Assembly (NCBI GenBank): GCA_964600845.1
Contig: CAZRJW010000004.1
Coordinates: 1-64,000 of the forward strand
Source: JAGOTP01 sp964600845
Lineage (GTDB): Bacteria; Patescibacteriota; Patescibacteriia; 2-12-FULL-60-25
DNA: 64,000 nt
Direction of reading: 5' to 3'
The notes under the pieces are model-generated. The model saw nothing but the letters and a program-made list of their open reading frames with translations, was not told the origin of the DNA and searched no databases. Both the position numbers and the translations under genes were made by a program. Position 1 is the stretch's first letter. Each line of letters opens with the position of its first letter. This document shows positions 34,073 to 42,563 of the stretch, piece after piece.

Positions 34073-35227
34073 TCAAATAAGGTTTTTAATTCCGTTCCAA
34101 ATCACACTTCCGTACTGACGAAGGTCACGCACCGTTACGAACAATACCAAACCCATCAAGAAGAAGAACCCAACGCGATGGATGGCAGCTTCGAGCTTGA
34201 GTGAAGCCTTCTGGCGACGAACTGCTTCGATGATAAGGAAGAGGAAACGCCCTCCGTCCAGCGCGGGAATCGGCAAGAAGTTGATAACAGCGAGGTTTAA
34301 GGACAGAAGGGCTGCGAACTGGAGCAATGGCCAAACACCTTGTTCAGCAATCTTTCCCGTCATCACCGCAATCCCAACCGGACCCGACACGTCTGACCCA
34401 ACCGATTTCCCAACAACGATATTTTTAATGAGATCGAAGAACCCGGTAAAAATCATCCCTGTATACCGAGCCGTTAACGCTGCTCCTTCTGGGATCGCCC
34501 GATACCAAGGGAAACGAATCGTCCCTGTATCCGCCATCGCGACTCCCATCCCCTTGCGGCCAAGACTTTCAATGGGTTTTGGAGTGACTGCGACCGACGT
34601 CATCTCTCCTCCGCGACGAACCTCGACTTGGAGTGTGTCGTGCTGTTCAACCTGTTCTTTGATCACCGTCTGCGCCTGTTCCACATTGGTAATTTCGCGG
34701 CCATCGATTCGGACAAGATGATCTCCCAGGCGGATACTCGCTTCGGCCGCGGCCGAACCCGGCAGCACATTCACGAATTCAACCGCACGATCTACGACCT
34801 GTGCATGAGGGGGCAGACCCGTCAGGTCCCCTCGGATTCCGACGATCAATCCCGCCGTCAAAATGAGACAGGCGAGCAACCAGTTCATCACCACTCCTCC
34901 GGCGAGAATAATGGCGCGGGCGTACTTGGGCTTGCTATTAAAGGAATCGTTATCCATCGCAACCCCCTCTTCGCCCTTCATCCGCACGAATCCGCCCAGT
35001 GGGAGCCAGTTAATCGACCAGATCGTATTGGCATATTCTTTCGTGTCATTGCCAGCAACACGCTTCCAGCGGCCCTTGTCTTTCACAAACCCAATCGCGC
35101 GTGGCGGAAAACCCACTCCGAACTCTTCGGCTTTTACCCCAAAAAAACGAGCCGCCAAGAAATGACCAAGCTCGTGGATCAAGACCAGGGCCGAGAGAAC
35201 AACTAAAAAGATGATCAAGGTTAACAT
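34073..35227 (-). CDS. rseP: Site-2 intramembrane protease RseP
   Basis: Zinc protease cutting membrane-spanning anti-sigma factors or signal-peptide remnants. HELGH lies in the first membrane helix (about residues 18-22); a PDZ domain occupies about 130-210; the second metal ligand motif is NFLPIPALDGGRFLF (about 315). Four membrane segments are visible. Length 384 aa fits. Its own TATACT (35235-35240) is seven bases before the ATG. Confidence 0.95.
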   Translation of the reverse strand: MLTLIIFLVVLSALVLIHELGHFLAARFFGVKAEEFGVGFPPRAIGFVKDKGRWKRVAGNDTKEYANTIWSINWLPLGGFVRMKGEEGVAMDNDSFNSKPKYARAIILAGGVVMNWLLACLILTAGLIVGIRGDLTGLPPHAQVVDRAVEFVNVLPGSAAAEASIRLGDHLVRIDGREITNVEQAQTVIKEQVEQHDTLQVEVRRGGEMTSVAVTPKPIESLGRKGMGVAMADTGTIRFPWYRAIPEGAALTARYTGMIFTGFFDLIKNIVVGKSVGSDVSGPVGIAVMTGKIAEQGVWPLLQFAALLSLNLAVINFLPIPALDGGRFLFLIIEAVRRQKASLKLEAAIHRVGFFFLMGLVLFVTVRDLRQYGSVIWNGIKNLI

Positions 35228-35234
35228 GGAGTTC

Positions 35235-35240
35235 AGTATA
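35235..35240 (-). promoter_or_regulatory. Leaderless -10 box of rseP
   Basis: TATACT on minus ends seven bases before the rseP ATG, between rsmE and rseP. Confidence 0.55.
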
Positions 35241-35251
35241 AAGGATTTTCT

Positions 35252-35962
35252 TTAGACGAGCGATTTTGCCCGAAGGAGGGCTACTCCAGCGATGCAGGCG
35301 GTTTCTGCCCGGAGAACCTGGGCAGAGAGCTGAAAGGAGGTGTACCCCGCCTCAAGCGCCTGATGTTCTTCGACTTCCGTCCAACCGCCTTCCGGGCCTA
35401 CAAACAGCGCAATAGACGTTATCTCTTTCTTTTCAGGACTCTTTTTCTCTTCCGAGCGGAGAAGCGTACTAAAAAACGTCTTTTGTGCCCGGTTCTCGGC
35501 CAACGCCTCTTTAAAAGAGATGGGCGCTTGAAACTCCGGCAGCCATAAACGACCCGATTGCTCGGTTGCCTCCTTCAGAATCCGCGCAGTCCGTTCTAAG
35601 TGAAAGCCGTCTCGAACCGTACGATCACAGAGAATTGGCTGAAAGCATGAAACTCCGAGCTCTGTCCCCTTCTGTAAAACAAGCTCCGTCAGATCACGCT
35701 TGAGAGGGGAAAAATACAGCGTCAGTGTTGGCTGTTCTGGTTCTTTGGAAGTGGTGTGCGACGTTACTTCAACAACAGCTTCTGTTCGAGAACAGCTGGT
35801 CAACGCTCCCATCACTTCCTTTCCTTTTCCATTGATGAGTGCAACTTGTTCACCCCCCGTATACCGCAAAACACGACTCCACTGATGGAGAAGGTCGGCG
35901 TCGGTGATCATGATCGTTTCCCCTTCGAACGATTGATCTACGAAGAAACGGTGGAGTCGCAT
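35252..35962 (-). CDS. rsmE: 16S rRNA m3U1498 methyltransferase RsmE
   Basis: SPOUT-class RNA methyltransferase. It begins MRLHRFFVDQ with a PUA-like domain; the C-terminal knot has LFVGPEGGWTEVE and the late FQLSAQVLRAETACIAGVALL, both hallmark RsmE motifs. Length 236 aa is normal. It follows the 36541 gene after three bases. Confidence 0.95.
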   Translation of the reverse strand: MRLHRFFVDQSFEGETIMITDADLLHQWSRVLRYTGGEQVALINGKGKEVMGALTSCSRTEAVVEVTSHTTSKEPEQPTLTLYFSPLKRDLTELVLQKGTELGVSCFQPILCDRTVRDGFHLERTARILKEATEQSGRLWLPEFQAPISFKEALAENRAQKTFFSTLLRSEEKKSPEKKEITSIALFVGPEGGWTEVEEHQALEAGYTSFQLSAQVLRAETACIAGVALLRAKSLV

Positions 35963-35965
35963 AGC

Positions 35966-36541
35966 TTATTCTTCTTTGGCGCACTGTTCGAACACGGGCC
36001 TGATCACACGCTCTGAGGTCTGGCTCGCTGACTGCAAAAACCGACGGATATCTGGACGTGAACCAAAACTACTTCGTTCATTCGTTATACGCTCCTGAAA
36101 GTGCCGTACCTGGTCTAATGCCTGTACACAGCCTGCTCGCTTAGTGGTTGCGAGTGCATCCCCTAACCCGCTTGGGGGGATTTTCGCTTCGGCGATTCCG
36201 TATTTATCAAAAAGGGCGTTCAGATCGACCGTTTGGCGTTGTTCAATCCGCCAGGCAGTGGAGAAGGGCGGGACAGTTGGACCAAAGCGCTCAGCCAACA
36301 ATCTCAAGACCGTCTCCAAACGCTGCTGTTCCAAGCTCAGCTCGATGAGCGTAATACGCTCCTGTTCTTGAAGGACATCAATCGGATAGGTTACTGACCC
36401 GGTTAAACATTCCTCAAGCAGACACGTGTCCGCCTTCACCGACGGAGGGGGTGAAATGTGACGTTGATAGAAAAAACCGCCTACCGCGACGAGGGCGCCG
36501 CCGAGAACAAAGCTACTCAGATAGGCTAAAAATCGATTCAT
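35966..36541 (-). CDS. Hypothetical membrane-anchored protein, 191 aa
   Basis: It starts at ATG 36541 (MNRFLAYLSSFVLGGALVAVGGFFY), giving one N-terminal membrane segment. The rest is helical and extracytoplasmic, with Cys pairs at CLLEECL and single Cys near the end. Upstream in-frame sequence crosses a terminator and belongs to a neighbouring gene, so the longer ORF is rejected. It sits in an operon with rsmE. Function unknown. Confidence 0.6.
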   Translation of the reverse strand: MNRFLAYLSSFVLGGALVAVGGFFYQRHISPPPSVKADTCLLEECLTGSVTYPIDVLQEQERITLIELSLEQQRLETVLRLLAERFGPTVPPFSTAWRIEQRQTVDLNALFDKYGIAEAKIPPSGLGDALATTKRAGCVQALDQVRHFQERITNERSSFGSRPDIRRFLQSASQTSERVIRPVFEQCAKEE

Positions 36542-36589
36542 AGAAAATGAGGGGAATTCACTGCGACAGAAGCGTAGCAAAAGGGCCTT

Positions 36590-36640
36590 AAAAACGGTAG
36601 CGGGGGCCCAGCTGAGCAGCAGGACCCCCTTCCGTTTCTC
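36590..36640 (-). terminator. Strong terminator of the 36654 gene
   Basis: Long GC-rich hairpin (arms rich in CGGGGG / CCCCC, with CAGC-TGAG-CAGC-like loop) followed on minus by TTTTT (36590-36594). It isolates the cassette gene from the next gene. Confidence 0.8.
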
Positions 36641-36653
36641 GCGCGAACGCAGT

Positions 36654-37124
36654 TCAGATTGCCTGGATAGCCTCCCAGAGCAGGGTCCAGGGCCAGACGC
36701 CCACAACCAACCGGGTGACGACGGTCGCCGTGGAGGCGATCATCAGGATCGTGGCGACCATAGCGAACCGCCGCATCTTCCGATTTCGGATCACCGCCTT
36801 GGCGGGCAGGTGGAGCGTCGGCCTCGCGCCACTAGCACGTGCCTGGAACTTCTCCGCCGTGAAATCCGGATCCTGGGCGCGGATATCCTGCGCCAACACG
36901 ACGGAGTACGGCACGCCGTCGGGACCGACGGCACCCGCCCTTCCCGACCCCGAGGTCGGTCCGAGCATGCGCTCGTCGCCATCGAGAACAGCGGCGAGCA
37001 TGCCCGTGTCCTTCCCCGGCGGCTTACGAACGGGGGTAGTCGGCACGACAGCCGGTCGAACCTGACCGTTATCCGCTCCCACCTCATCTGCGACGGGAAC
37101 TTCCTGACGTGAATCGTTGCTCAT
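36654..37124 (-). CDS. GC-rich orphan membrane protein, 156 aa
   Basis: No family recognised. The first ~110 residues are soluble and polar (Gly, Pro, Asp, Arg rich); one membrane segment lies near residues 118-142; the end is WPWTLLWEAIQAI. Unlike its neighbours it looks richer in G+C, has a near-perfect ribosome site (AAGGAGGAAG, 6 bases before ATG), an operator-like promoter upstream and its own terminator. This looks like a transferred single-gene cassette. A tail-anchored or bitopic protein; function unknown. Confidence 0.65.
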   Translation of the reverse strand: MSNDSRQEVPVADEVGADNGQVRPAVVPTTPVRKPPGKDTGMLAAVLDGDERMLGPTSGSGRAGAVGPDGVPYSVVLAQDIRAQDPDFTAEKFQARASGARPTLHLPAKAVIRNRKMRRFAMVATILMIASTATVVTRLVVGVWPWTLLWEAIQAI

Positions 37125-37172
37125 GGCGCGCTTCCTCCTTGTGGCGTCGCGTTGATTCGCGAGAAACGCCCC

Positions 37173-37190
37173 ATTGTATTACAATACAAT
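37173..37190 (-). promoter_or_regulatory. Operator-like palindrome over the promoter of 36654 gene
   Basis: ATTGTATT-AC-AATACAAT is a perfect 8-2-8 palindrome. It includes a TACAAT -10 box on the minus strand, so a repressor bound there would block the promoter. Confidence 0.6.
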
Positions 37191-37240
37191 ACCGAAAAAA
37201 TCAAGTTCGCGAGGAAATATGTCTTTTATGTCTATTTTCT

Positions 37241-37993
37241 CTACCGCTTTAGCTCCTTTGACACAATCGAGCTCATGACCGCCCCTGCGACCACAAATAA
37301 TCCTCCCACGACCGCGAACGAAATCCACGGATTGATATCCTGATAGCCCAAAATCGCGTAGCGGACGAGGTTAATCGTATGGTGGAGTGGATTGAAAAGA
37401 CTGATCGTGTTCCAAGGCGCGGGCAAACGCGATACCGGGTAGAAAACCCCCGCCAAAAAGATCATCGGCTGTAACACAAACGTTGTTACGATCTGAAGGG
37501 ATTCGAACCCTCGTGCCTTCATTCCGAAGATCACGCCCAAGAATCCAAAGAGTAACCCATTCAACAAGATGATCGGCAATAACAGGAATGGATGAGCGAG
37601 CGTCAACCCCGGGACCCACCAAGCTGTTAAGGCGACTGCAAGTAGAATTGTAATCACGGCGCGCGTCATCGCAGCCAACGCATACGCAAGCCCAATCACC
37701 CAGGAGCGAATCGGAGCGAGTTGTAAGTCCGGCAACGTTCCGAGGTTACGCGCGATCACAAGTGCGAACCCTGGATTTGAAAATGCCCCGTTTACAAGAA
37801 CCATCCCAAGCAACCCGCTATACACGAAGGCGAGCGCATTTGTATTTCCAATCTGCTGCTTCCCAATCAAGACACCAAAGACCAACAGATAGAGTCCGAC
37901 AGAGACAATTGGGTTAAACAGGGTGTCCTTCCACAACTTTCGAAAGCGTCTCGTTTCACGCGCGTAAAGCGCCCAGCCGTAAGTTGAGAACAT
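37241..37993 (-). CDS. ABC-2 type exporter permease
   Basis: A 250-residue membrane protein with about six hydrophobic segments and the ABC-2 pattern: LFNPIVSVGLYLLVFGVLIG near the start and LQPMIFLAGVFYPVSRLPAPW before FNPLHHTINLVRYAILG. It pairs with the ATPase that ends six bases upstream on the same strand. Substrate unknown; relatives export drugs, lipids or glycans. Confidence 0.88.
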   Translation of the reverse strand: MFSTYGWALYARETRRFRKLWKDTLFNPIVSVGLYLLVFGVLIGKQQIGNTNALAFVYSGLLGMVLVNGAFSNPGFALVIARNLGTLPDLQLAPIRSWVIGLAYALAAMTRAVITILLAVALTAWWVPGLTLAHPFLLLPIILLNGLLFGFLGVIFGMKARGFESLQIVTTFVLQPMIFLAGVFYPVSRLPAPWNTISLFNPLHHTINLVRYAILGYQDINPWISFAVVGGLFVVAGAVMSSIVSKELKR

Positions 37994-37999
37994 AAAAGA

Positions 38000-38899
38000 T
38001 TAACGCGTGAGTTCAAGAAAGATTTGTTCAAGTGAGACACGTTGGTTCTGAACCGTTTTCAGATTCTTCCCATAATGCGTCGCAACCGCTGCGAGCGCCT
38101 GCCCCAGGTCTTCATAGGCAAGCTCTAAGGTTTTGCCGTTCTGCCGTACACCTTCCATACGTGGTTGGTCGGCATCAAAGAGCTCAAACGAGAGCAAGTT
38201 CCCACTGAATTCATGTTGAAGAGACTGAAGACTCCCCTCTTTCACGATCCTCCCTTTATTCAAGAGCGTGATGCGTTCGCAGAGCTGCTCTGCCTCTTCG
38301 AGGTAGTGTGTCGTGAAGAGAATGGTTGTTCCCTCGTGGTGCAAGGTCCGAACGAGATCCCACAAGCGCTGACGGAGAGCGACATCAACCCCCGCCGTCG
38401 GCTCATCCAACACGAGGACGCGCGGACGGTGCAGAAGCGCCTTCGCCACCATCAGCCGTCGTTTCATTCCTCCTGAGAGCTTCATTGCCTTTTGGTCCGC
38501 TTGGGGGCCGAGCTCGAGCGCCTCGAGCAACTCCGGGATCCGCTTCAACCGATCTTCCCGCGACACCCCATACATCCCACCCGCATAATATAAAACTTCG
38601 CTCACCGTAAATGCCGGCTCAACAACTAATTCCTGCGGCACGATTCCAAGATAGCTCTTTGCCTTGACCGGGTCTTTCGCTAAGTCGATCCCACAAATTT
38701 CAATCGTCCCCTGATCGGGCGTAAGCATTCCACCTAACATCGCGATCGTGGTTGATTTGCCCGCACCGTTTGGTCCGAGCAATCCATGAATCGTCCCCTC
38801 TTCAACCTGGAATGTGGTGGGCTGAAGGGCGATAAACGGCTCCTTGCCCGCAACCGGATAGGTTTTGCTGACGTTTTTGAGTTCAATCGCGAATGACAT
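38000..38899 (-). CDS. ABC transporter ATPase
   Basis: ATPase of a DrrA/CcmA-type exporter. Walker A GLLGPNGAGKSTTIAML, signature LSGGMKRRLMVAKAL, Walker B RVLVLDEPTAGVD and the switch His in TILFTTHYLEEAEQL are all present. A C-terminal extension of ~80 residues is typical of this group. ATG 38899 (MSFAIELKN) is preferred to an upstream in-frame start. It forms an operon with the permease at 37241. Confidence 0.93.
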   Translation of the reverse strand: MSFAIELKNVSKTYPVAGKEPFIALQPTTFQVEEGTIHGLLGPNGAGKSTTIAMLGGMLTPDQGTIEICGIDLAKDPVKAKSYLGIVPQELVVEPAFTVSEVLYYAGGMYGVSREDRLKRIPELLEALELGPQADQKAMKLSGGMKRRLMVAKALLHRPRVLVLDEPTAGVDVALRQRLWDLVRTLHHEGTTILFTTHYLEEAEQLCERITLLNKGRIVKEGSLQSLQHEFSGNLLSFELFDADQPRMEGVRQNGKTLELAYEDLGQALAAVATHYGKNLKTVQNQRVSLEQIFLELTR

Positions 38900-38925
38900 G
38901 AGGACAACAAGACAAGGTGAATCAA

Positions 38926-40185
38926 TTACCGAAACCAACGCTCAACGCCGGGCAGTGCCAGATCTTTCCATGAAGTAAACGGGAGTTCAATCGAGGGCAT
39001 TCCCGCTGCGTAGGGGGTTATTTCGTAGGGCTGATAGTACCGAACGAGCGTATTCCCATTCACGTACCATTGATCAAGCGATCCGTAGGCGGCGGTTTGA
39101 ACCGCCTCTTCCTTACTCATCTTTCCAGAGGCGAGTTTTTCCGCCACCTCTCGATCAAACAGCGCTTCCGCATACTCAGACCGAAGTAGCGCCTGCTGCT
39201 CACGCTGGACCCAGGTCGCGAGCGCCTCTGGTCGTACAAGAGTGTTGATCGTTACTTCTTTTCCCGTTGTAAGATCGAATGCCTGTGACAGACTAAAACT
39301 GTTCGGATGTGCCCCACCCGTGAAGGTATAGGTCGCGTACACGAGGGAGAGAAGTCCACGCTCATTTCGATTTACAAGCGTCGTCGTTTCGTATTCGTAA
39401 TCATTGAGGCCGTTTTCCTCCTCCTGCGTCGTCGGCTGACTCGCCACCATCTCTTCTTGCATCAACAAACACTCTGCGTGAGTCTGCTCTACACGCATCT
39501 GAAGGGTCGTTGTCGCAACTTCCCCAAGAAAGAATCGGATGCGTTGATTTAGTTCGTTGGCACGCTCGGCCGGGATATAGTTACTTGGGAGAATGACCGG
39601 GTATTCAAGTGTGGTATGACAGCTCACTCCTTTACGGAAGGCTTGCCCGAGCTCAATCTTTTGAAGCTTGATATTCGCCCCTTCCTTGGGCAGCTTTGTC
39701 GCGAGCTTGATTGGTTGCGAGACCGCCTCTGAAGACCGTTTTACCGATCCCGCAAATTCACCCGTCGTTGATGCGTATCGACCTTCAAACACAAAGGTCT
39801 CTTCATCCCCTAAATAGAAAGAAAAGATGAGGAGATCATTCGTTGATGTTCCACTAGACCGCCCATAGATCGCCCCCTTTGCCTTACTGGATTCATATCG
39901 ACCCCTCATCTGCTCGGTTCCGAGCGTCATGATAAAGGAGGTTTTTCCAAGATCCGGCATCGCCCCCTCAAGGAAGACTAACTGTGAGGCGTTCCCCTCA
40001 GACAGGACGGTGGAGGTGGGAGACGAAAGAGTCTCTGTCGTCGATGGAGCAACGATGGGTGCCACGACGCCTGGCGTTGATGTAGACGCGGGAATCGTTC
40101 TGTTCACTACCCGCGTACATCCAGCCCCCAACAACGCACAACTCACGACGACGCCCGTGAGAGAAAGGAAAGAGGAATGCAACAT
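38926..40185 (-). CDS. DUF3298-type lipoprotein
   Basis: A secreted lipoprotein: the signal MLHSSFLSLTGVVVSCALLGAGC ends with the lipobox LGAGC. A Ser/Thr/Pro linker follows (about residues 25-65). The C-terminal ~200 residues match the DUF4163/DUF3298 pattern, with FTGGAHPNSFSLSQAFDLTTGKEVTIN and WYVNGNTLVRYYQPYEITPYAAG. Relatives such as RsiV bind lysozyme, but that role is only suggested here. ATG 40185 is chosen because it starts the signal peptide. Confidence 0.82.
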   Translation of the reverse strand: MLHSSFLSLTGVVVSCALLGAGCTRVVNRTIPASTSTPGVVAPIVAPSTTETLSSPTSTVLSEGNASQLVFLEGAMPDLGKTSFIMTLGTEQMRGRYESSKAKGAIYGRSSGTSTNDLLIFSFYLGDEETFVFEGRYASTTGEFAGSVKRSSEAVSQPIKLATKLPKEGANIKLQKIELGQAFRKGVSCHTTLEYPVILPSNYIPAERANELNQRIRFFLGEVATTTLQMRVEQTHAECLLMQEEMVASQPTTQEEENGLNDYEYETTTLVNRNERGLLSLVYATYTFTGGAHPNSFSLSQAFDLTTGKEVTINTLVRPEALATWVQREQQALLRSEYAEALFDREVAEKLASGKMSKEEAVQTAAYGSLDQWYVNGNTLVRYYQPYEITPYAAGMPSIELPFTSWKDLALPGVERWFR

Positions 40186-40198
40186 AGAGAAAATACGG

Positions 40199-40672
40199 TT
40201 AGATGTGGCAGGATCCGCCATTTTTCAGGAAATATTTCTGATGATAGTCCTCGGCACGGTTAAACTCCTGAGCCGGCACAATTTCTGTAACGATCGGCAT
40301 CTTCCAGACCCCAGAGGCTTCGAGTGCCGTTTTTGACGCCTGCGCCGCTTCCATCTGTGCCTCCGTATGCGTGAAGATCACGGAACGATACTGCGTGCCG
40401 AAATCAGGCCCTTGTTGATTTGGCGTCGTTGGATTGTGATTCTCCCAAAAGAGCTTGAGCAACGCCTCGTAGGAAACACTCTCGGGATCAAACGCTACGT
40501 GCACTACTTCCGCATGGTCTGTGGTCCCGCTACAGACTTGTTCGTAGGTTGGATGATCGATACTGCCACCCATATACCCTACCGCCGTCTCAAGCACCCC
40601 CGGAACCTGACGGAAACGCTCCTCGACGCCCCAAAAACAACCCGCTCCAAACGTCGCGTATTCTGTTGCCAT
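40199..40672 (-). CDS. msrA: Peptide methionine (S)-S-oxide reductase
   Basis: Repairs oxidised methionine. The catalytic motif is GAGCFWGVEERF near the N-terminus (Cys near residue 11); TTDHAEVVHVAFDPE and HNPTTPNQQGPDFGTQYRS are family hallmarks. Length 157 aa is typical. It starts eight bases after msrB ends, so the two form an operon. Confidence 0.97.
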   Translation of the reverse strand: MATEYATFGAGCFWGVEERFRQVPGVLETAVGYMGGSIDHPTYEQVCSGTTDHAEVVHVAFDPESVSYEALLKLFWENHNPTTPNQQGPDFGTQYRSVIFTHTEAQMEAAQASKTALEASGVWKMPIVTEIVPAQEFNRAEDYHQKYFLKNGGSCHI

Positions 40673-40680
40673 ACAATTGA

Positions 40681-41067
40681 TTATTTTTTGTCTAAGCGTA
40701 GACACACCGAATTAATACAAAAGCGCTGCCCACCTTTATCTGCAGGACCGTCATCAAAGACATGCCCTAGGTGCGCCCCGCAGGCTTTGCAGAGGACTTC
40801 TGTTCGCTGCATCCCAAACTCTGTATCTACTTTCAACTCCACGTTCTTGGTATTCGCCGGCTCTGTGAAGCTTGGCCAGCCTGTTCCGGAATCAAACTTC
40901 GCATCAGAAGAAAAGAGCTCCGAACCACAGATCGCGCAGCGATACGTTCCATCTTCATGCGAATTCCAGTATTCCCCCGTAAAGGGCACTTCCGTCCCTT
41001 TCTCAAGCGCTACTCGTTGGAGCTCAGGCGAAAGATCCGCTTTTTTCAAGGGAACATCCGTATTCAT
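40681..41067 (-). CDS. msrB: Peptide methionine (R)-S-oxide reductase
   Basis: Reduces the R form of methionine sulfoxide. Zinc is bound by CAICGSELF and CKACGAHLGHVF; the catalytic Cys is in GQRFCINSVCLRL. SGTGWPSF is conserved. Length 128 aa. ATG 41067 (MNTDVPL) is chosen. First gene of the msrB-msrA operon, divergent from the 41136 gene. Confidence 0.97.
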   Translation of the reverse strand: MNTDVPLKKADLSPELQRVALEKGTEVPFTGEYWNSHEDGTYRCAICGSELFSSDAKFDSGTGWPSFTEPANTKNVELKVDTEFGMQRTEVLCKACGAHLGHVFDDGPADKGGQRFCINSVCLRLDKK

Positions 41068-41121
41068 ACCCCCGAGGTTAACATACACCCGCTAAAACCT
41101 ACAGGTTCGCTCAGGGTAGGG

Positions 41122-41127
41122 TATACT
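41122..41127 (+). promoter_or_regulatory. Leaderless -10 box of 41136 gene
   Basis: TATACT ends eight bases before the ATG; no clear -35. Confidence 0.55.
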
Positions 41128-41135
41128 TTGACTCT

Positions 41136-41702
41136 ATGGATATTCTTTCGCATGGGCTCTGGGCAGTCGCGATCGCTCGTGGGGCAAACCTCAAAACAGG
41201 AAAACGCGTGATGCGGTCCGGACTCGCCTTCTTTTTTGGGATCTTCCCAGATGTCTTTGCGTTCGCTATTCCCATGCTGGTACTGCTCTGGGGCTTCATG
41301 AGCGGAGACACCTCCCTCTCCACCTCCTCAACCTCCGCCGGTCCACCTTCACTCGGTTCACCCGCGATGCTGAGCCTCGCGTATACCCTCTATAATTTTA
41401 GTCACAGTCTTGTTGTATTCGCCATCATCTTCCTCGTCGTCACCCTCATCCGAGGCCGTCGGCCCCTTTGGGAAATGAGTGGTTGGCTCTTTCACATCTT
41501 ATGCGACATCCCGACCCACACGGGGGAATTTTTCCCAACCCCTGTCTTCTGGCCCCTCTCTGACTGGCGGTTCGACGGGTTTTCATGGGGTCGCCCCTGG
41601 TTTATCCTTGCGAACTATGGCGCGCTCCTCGTCGTACATCTCTTCCTGACCTGGAAGAGCCGTTCCAGAAAACACTCATCCCCTCCCCATGCGACTCCCT
41701 AA
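41136..41702 (+). CDS. Membrane protein with YbcI/DUF457-like metal-site pattern
   Basis: A 188-residue protein with four or five membrane segments. It starts MDILSHGLW, and later has LYNFSHSLVVF and LFHILCDIPTHTGEFF; such spaced His and Asp residues resemble the membrane-bound metal-dependent hydrolases of the YbcI/DUF457 group. The reaction is unknown. Its 3' end overlaps the GreA-like gene by 14 bases, suggesting translational coupling. Confidence 0.65.
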   Translation: MDILSHGLWAVAIARGANLKTGKRVMRSGLAFFFGIFPDVFAFAIPMLVLLWGFMSGDTSLSTSSTSAGPPSLGSPAMLSLAYTLYNFSHSLVVFAIIFLVVTLIRGRRPLWEMSGWLFHILCDIPTHTGEFFPTPVFWPLSDWRFDGFSWGRPWFILANYGALLVVHLFLTWKSRSRKHSSPPHATP

Positions 41703-42201
41703 ACGTCGGCACGAACTCCTCAAAACCTACGAGGAAGATGGGCTTCCCGTCTATCTCACCGCCGAAGGAGCTCGTCGACTCGAAGCAGAATTGAAACGCC
41801 TCGAGACGAAAGATCAAAAACAAGCGATCGAAGACGTGGCACGTACCGGCGCGTTTGGAGATCGTTCGGAGAATGCCGAGTACCAAGAAGCAAAACATCG
41901 CCTCACTCGCACACATAGCCGTATCTTCTACATCAAGGAACGCTTGAAGCGGGTCGTCGTTATTCGCAAGACCCAAAAGACCGCGCAGGTCATCGCACTC
42001 GGATCGACGGTCGTGCTTCAAACAGGCGACAAAGAACGCACCTATGAAATTGTTGGCCCTTCAGAATCGAGCCCTACCCACGGTCGCATCTCGCACGTCT
42101 CCCCCTTGGGCGAAGCGCTTCTCGGACATGTCGTGGGAGACTCTGTAGACATTCAAACCGCGAACGGAAAAACGACCTATCTCATTCTTGGCATCCACTA
42201 A
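41689..42201 (+). CDS. GreA/GreB-family transcription factor, second copy
   Basis: A 170-residue paralogue of GreA. It has an N-terminal extension (RLPKRRHELLKTYEEDG), the coiled coil with GDRSENAEYQEAK, and a C-terminal FKBP-like domain with ISHVSPLGEALLGHVVGDSVDI. The acidic tip residues needed for cleavage (D and E before NAEY) are present in form. The extension and basic character distinguish it from the greA at 10942. Translation may be coupled to the upstream gene. A strong terminator follows. Confidence 0.88.
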   Translation: MRLPKRRHELLKTYEEDGLPVYLTAEGARRLEAELKRLETKDQKQAIEDVARTGAFGDRSENAEYQEAKHRLTRTHSRIFYIKERLKRVVVIRKTQKTAQVIALGSTVVLQTGDKERTYEIVGPSESSPTHGRISHVSPLGEALLGHVVGDSVDIQTANGKTTYLILGIH

Positions 42202-42205
42202 AACA

Positions 42206-42234
42206 AAAACCCTCAGCCAACGCTGAGGGTTTTT
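42206..42234 (+). terminator. Terminator after the GreA-like gene
   Basis: ACCCTCAGC-CAAC-GCTGAGGGT followed by TTTT. Confidence 0.85.
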
Positions 42235-42256
42235 GGTATCTAGATCAACTGTTGTT

Positions 42257-42505
42257 TTAACGTTTTATTGCTTTGACGAGCGCGATGAGCACAACTGCAC
42301 CGAGAAGCGCGACAATGAAGCTATACAAGTTGAAACCCGTGATTCCTGTCTTTCCAATGAACGACATGATCCACCCGCCAAGAACTGCACCAACGATCCC
42401 CACAACGATGTTCAGCAGAGATCCTTGTTGTCCGTCCGTCTTCATGATGAGCGACGCAATCCAGCCGACAAGCGCGCCAAAGATGATCCAAAGAATAATA
42501 CCCAT
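42257..42505 (-). CDS. GlsB/YeaQ/YmgE-family small membrane protein
   Basis: An 82-residue, very hydrophobic protein with three membrane segments and the family pattern IIFGALVGWIASLIM...GSLLNIVVGIVGAVLGGWI. Often labelled transglycosylase-associated; its real role is unclear, probably in stress. Single gene. Confidence 0.88.
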   Translation of the reverse strand: MGIILWIIFGALVGWIASLIMKTDGQQGSLLNIVVGIVGAVLGGWIMSFIGKTGITGFNLYSFIVALLGAVVLIALVKAIKR

Positions 42506-42563
42506 AGAATCGGAGTCTTTAGGTTACGTCAGACTTCCACTGTCTCCCTATTCTTTTATAACG

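Noticed and set aside
35966..36706. 246-residue version of the 36541 gene
   Set aside because: The extra N-terminus runs through the terminator and end of the GC-rich cassette gene.
37490..37530. GGATTCGAACCC-like tRNA T-arm
   Set aside because: It encodes RGFESLQIV in the ABC permease; no cloverleaf forms.
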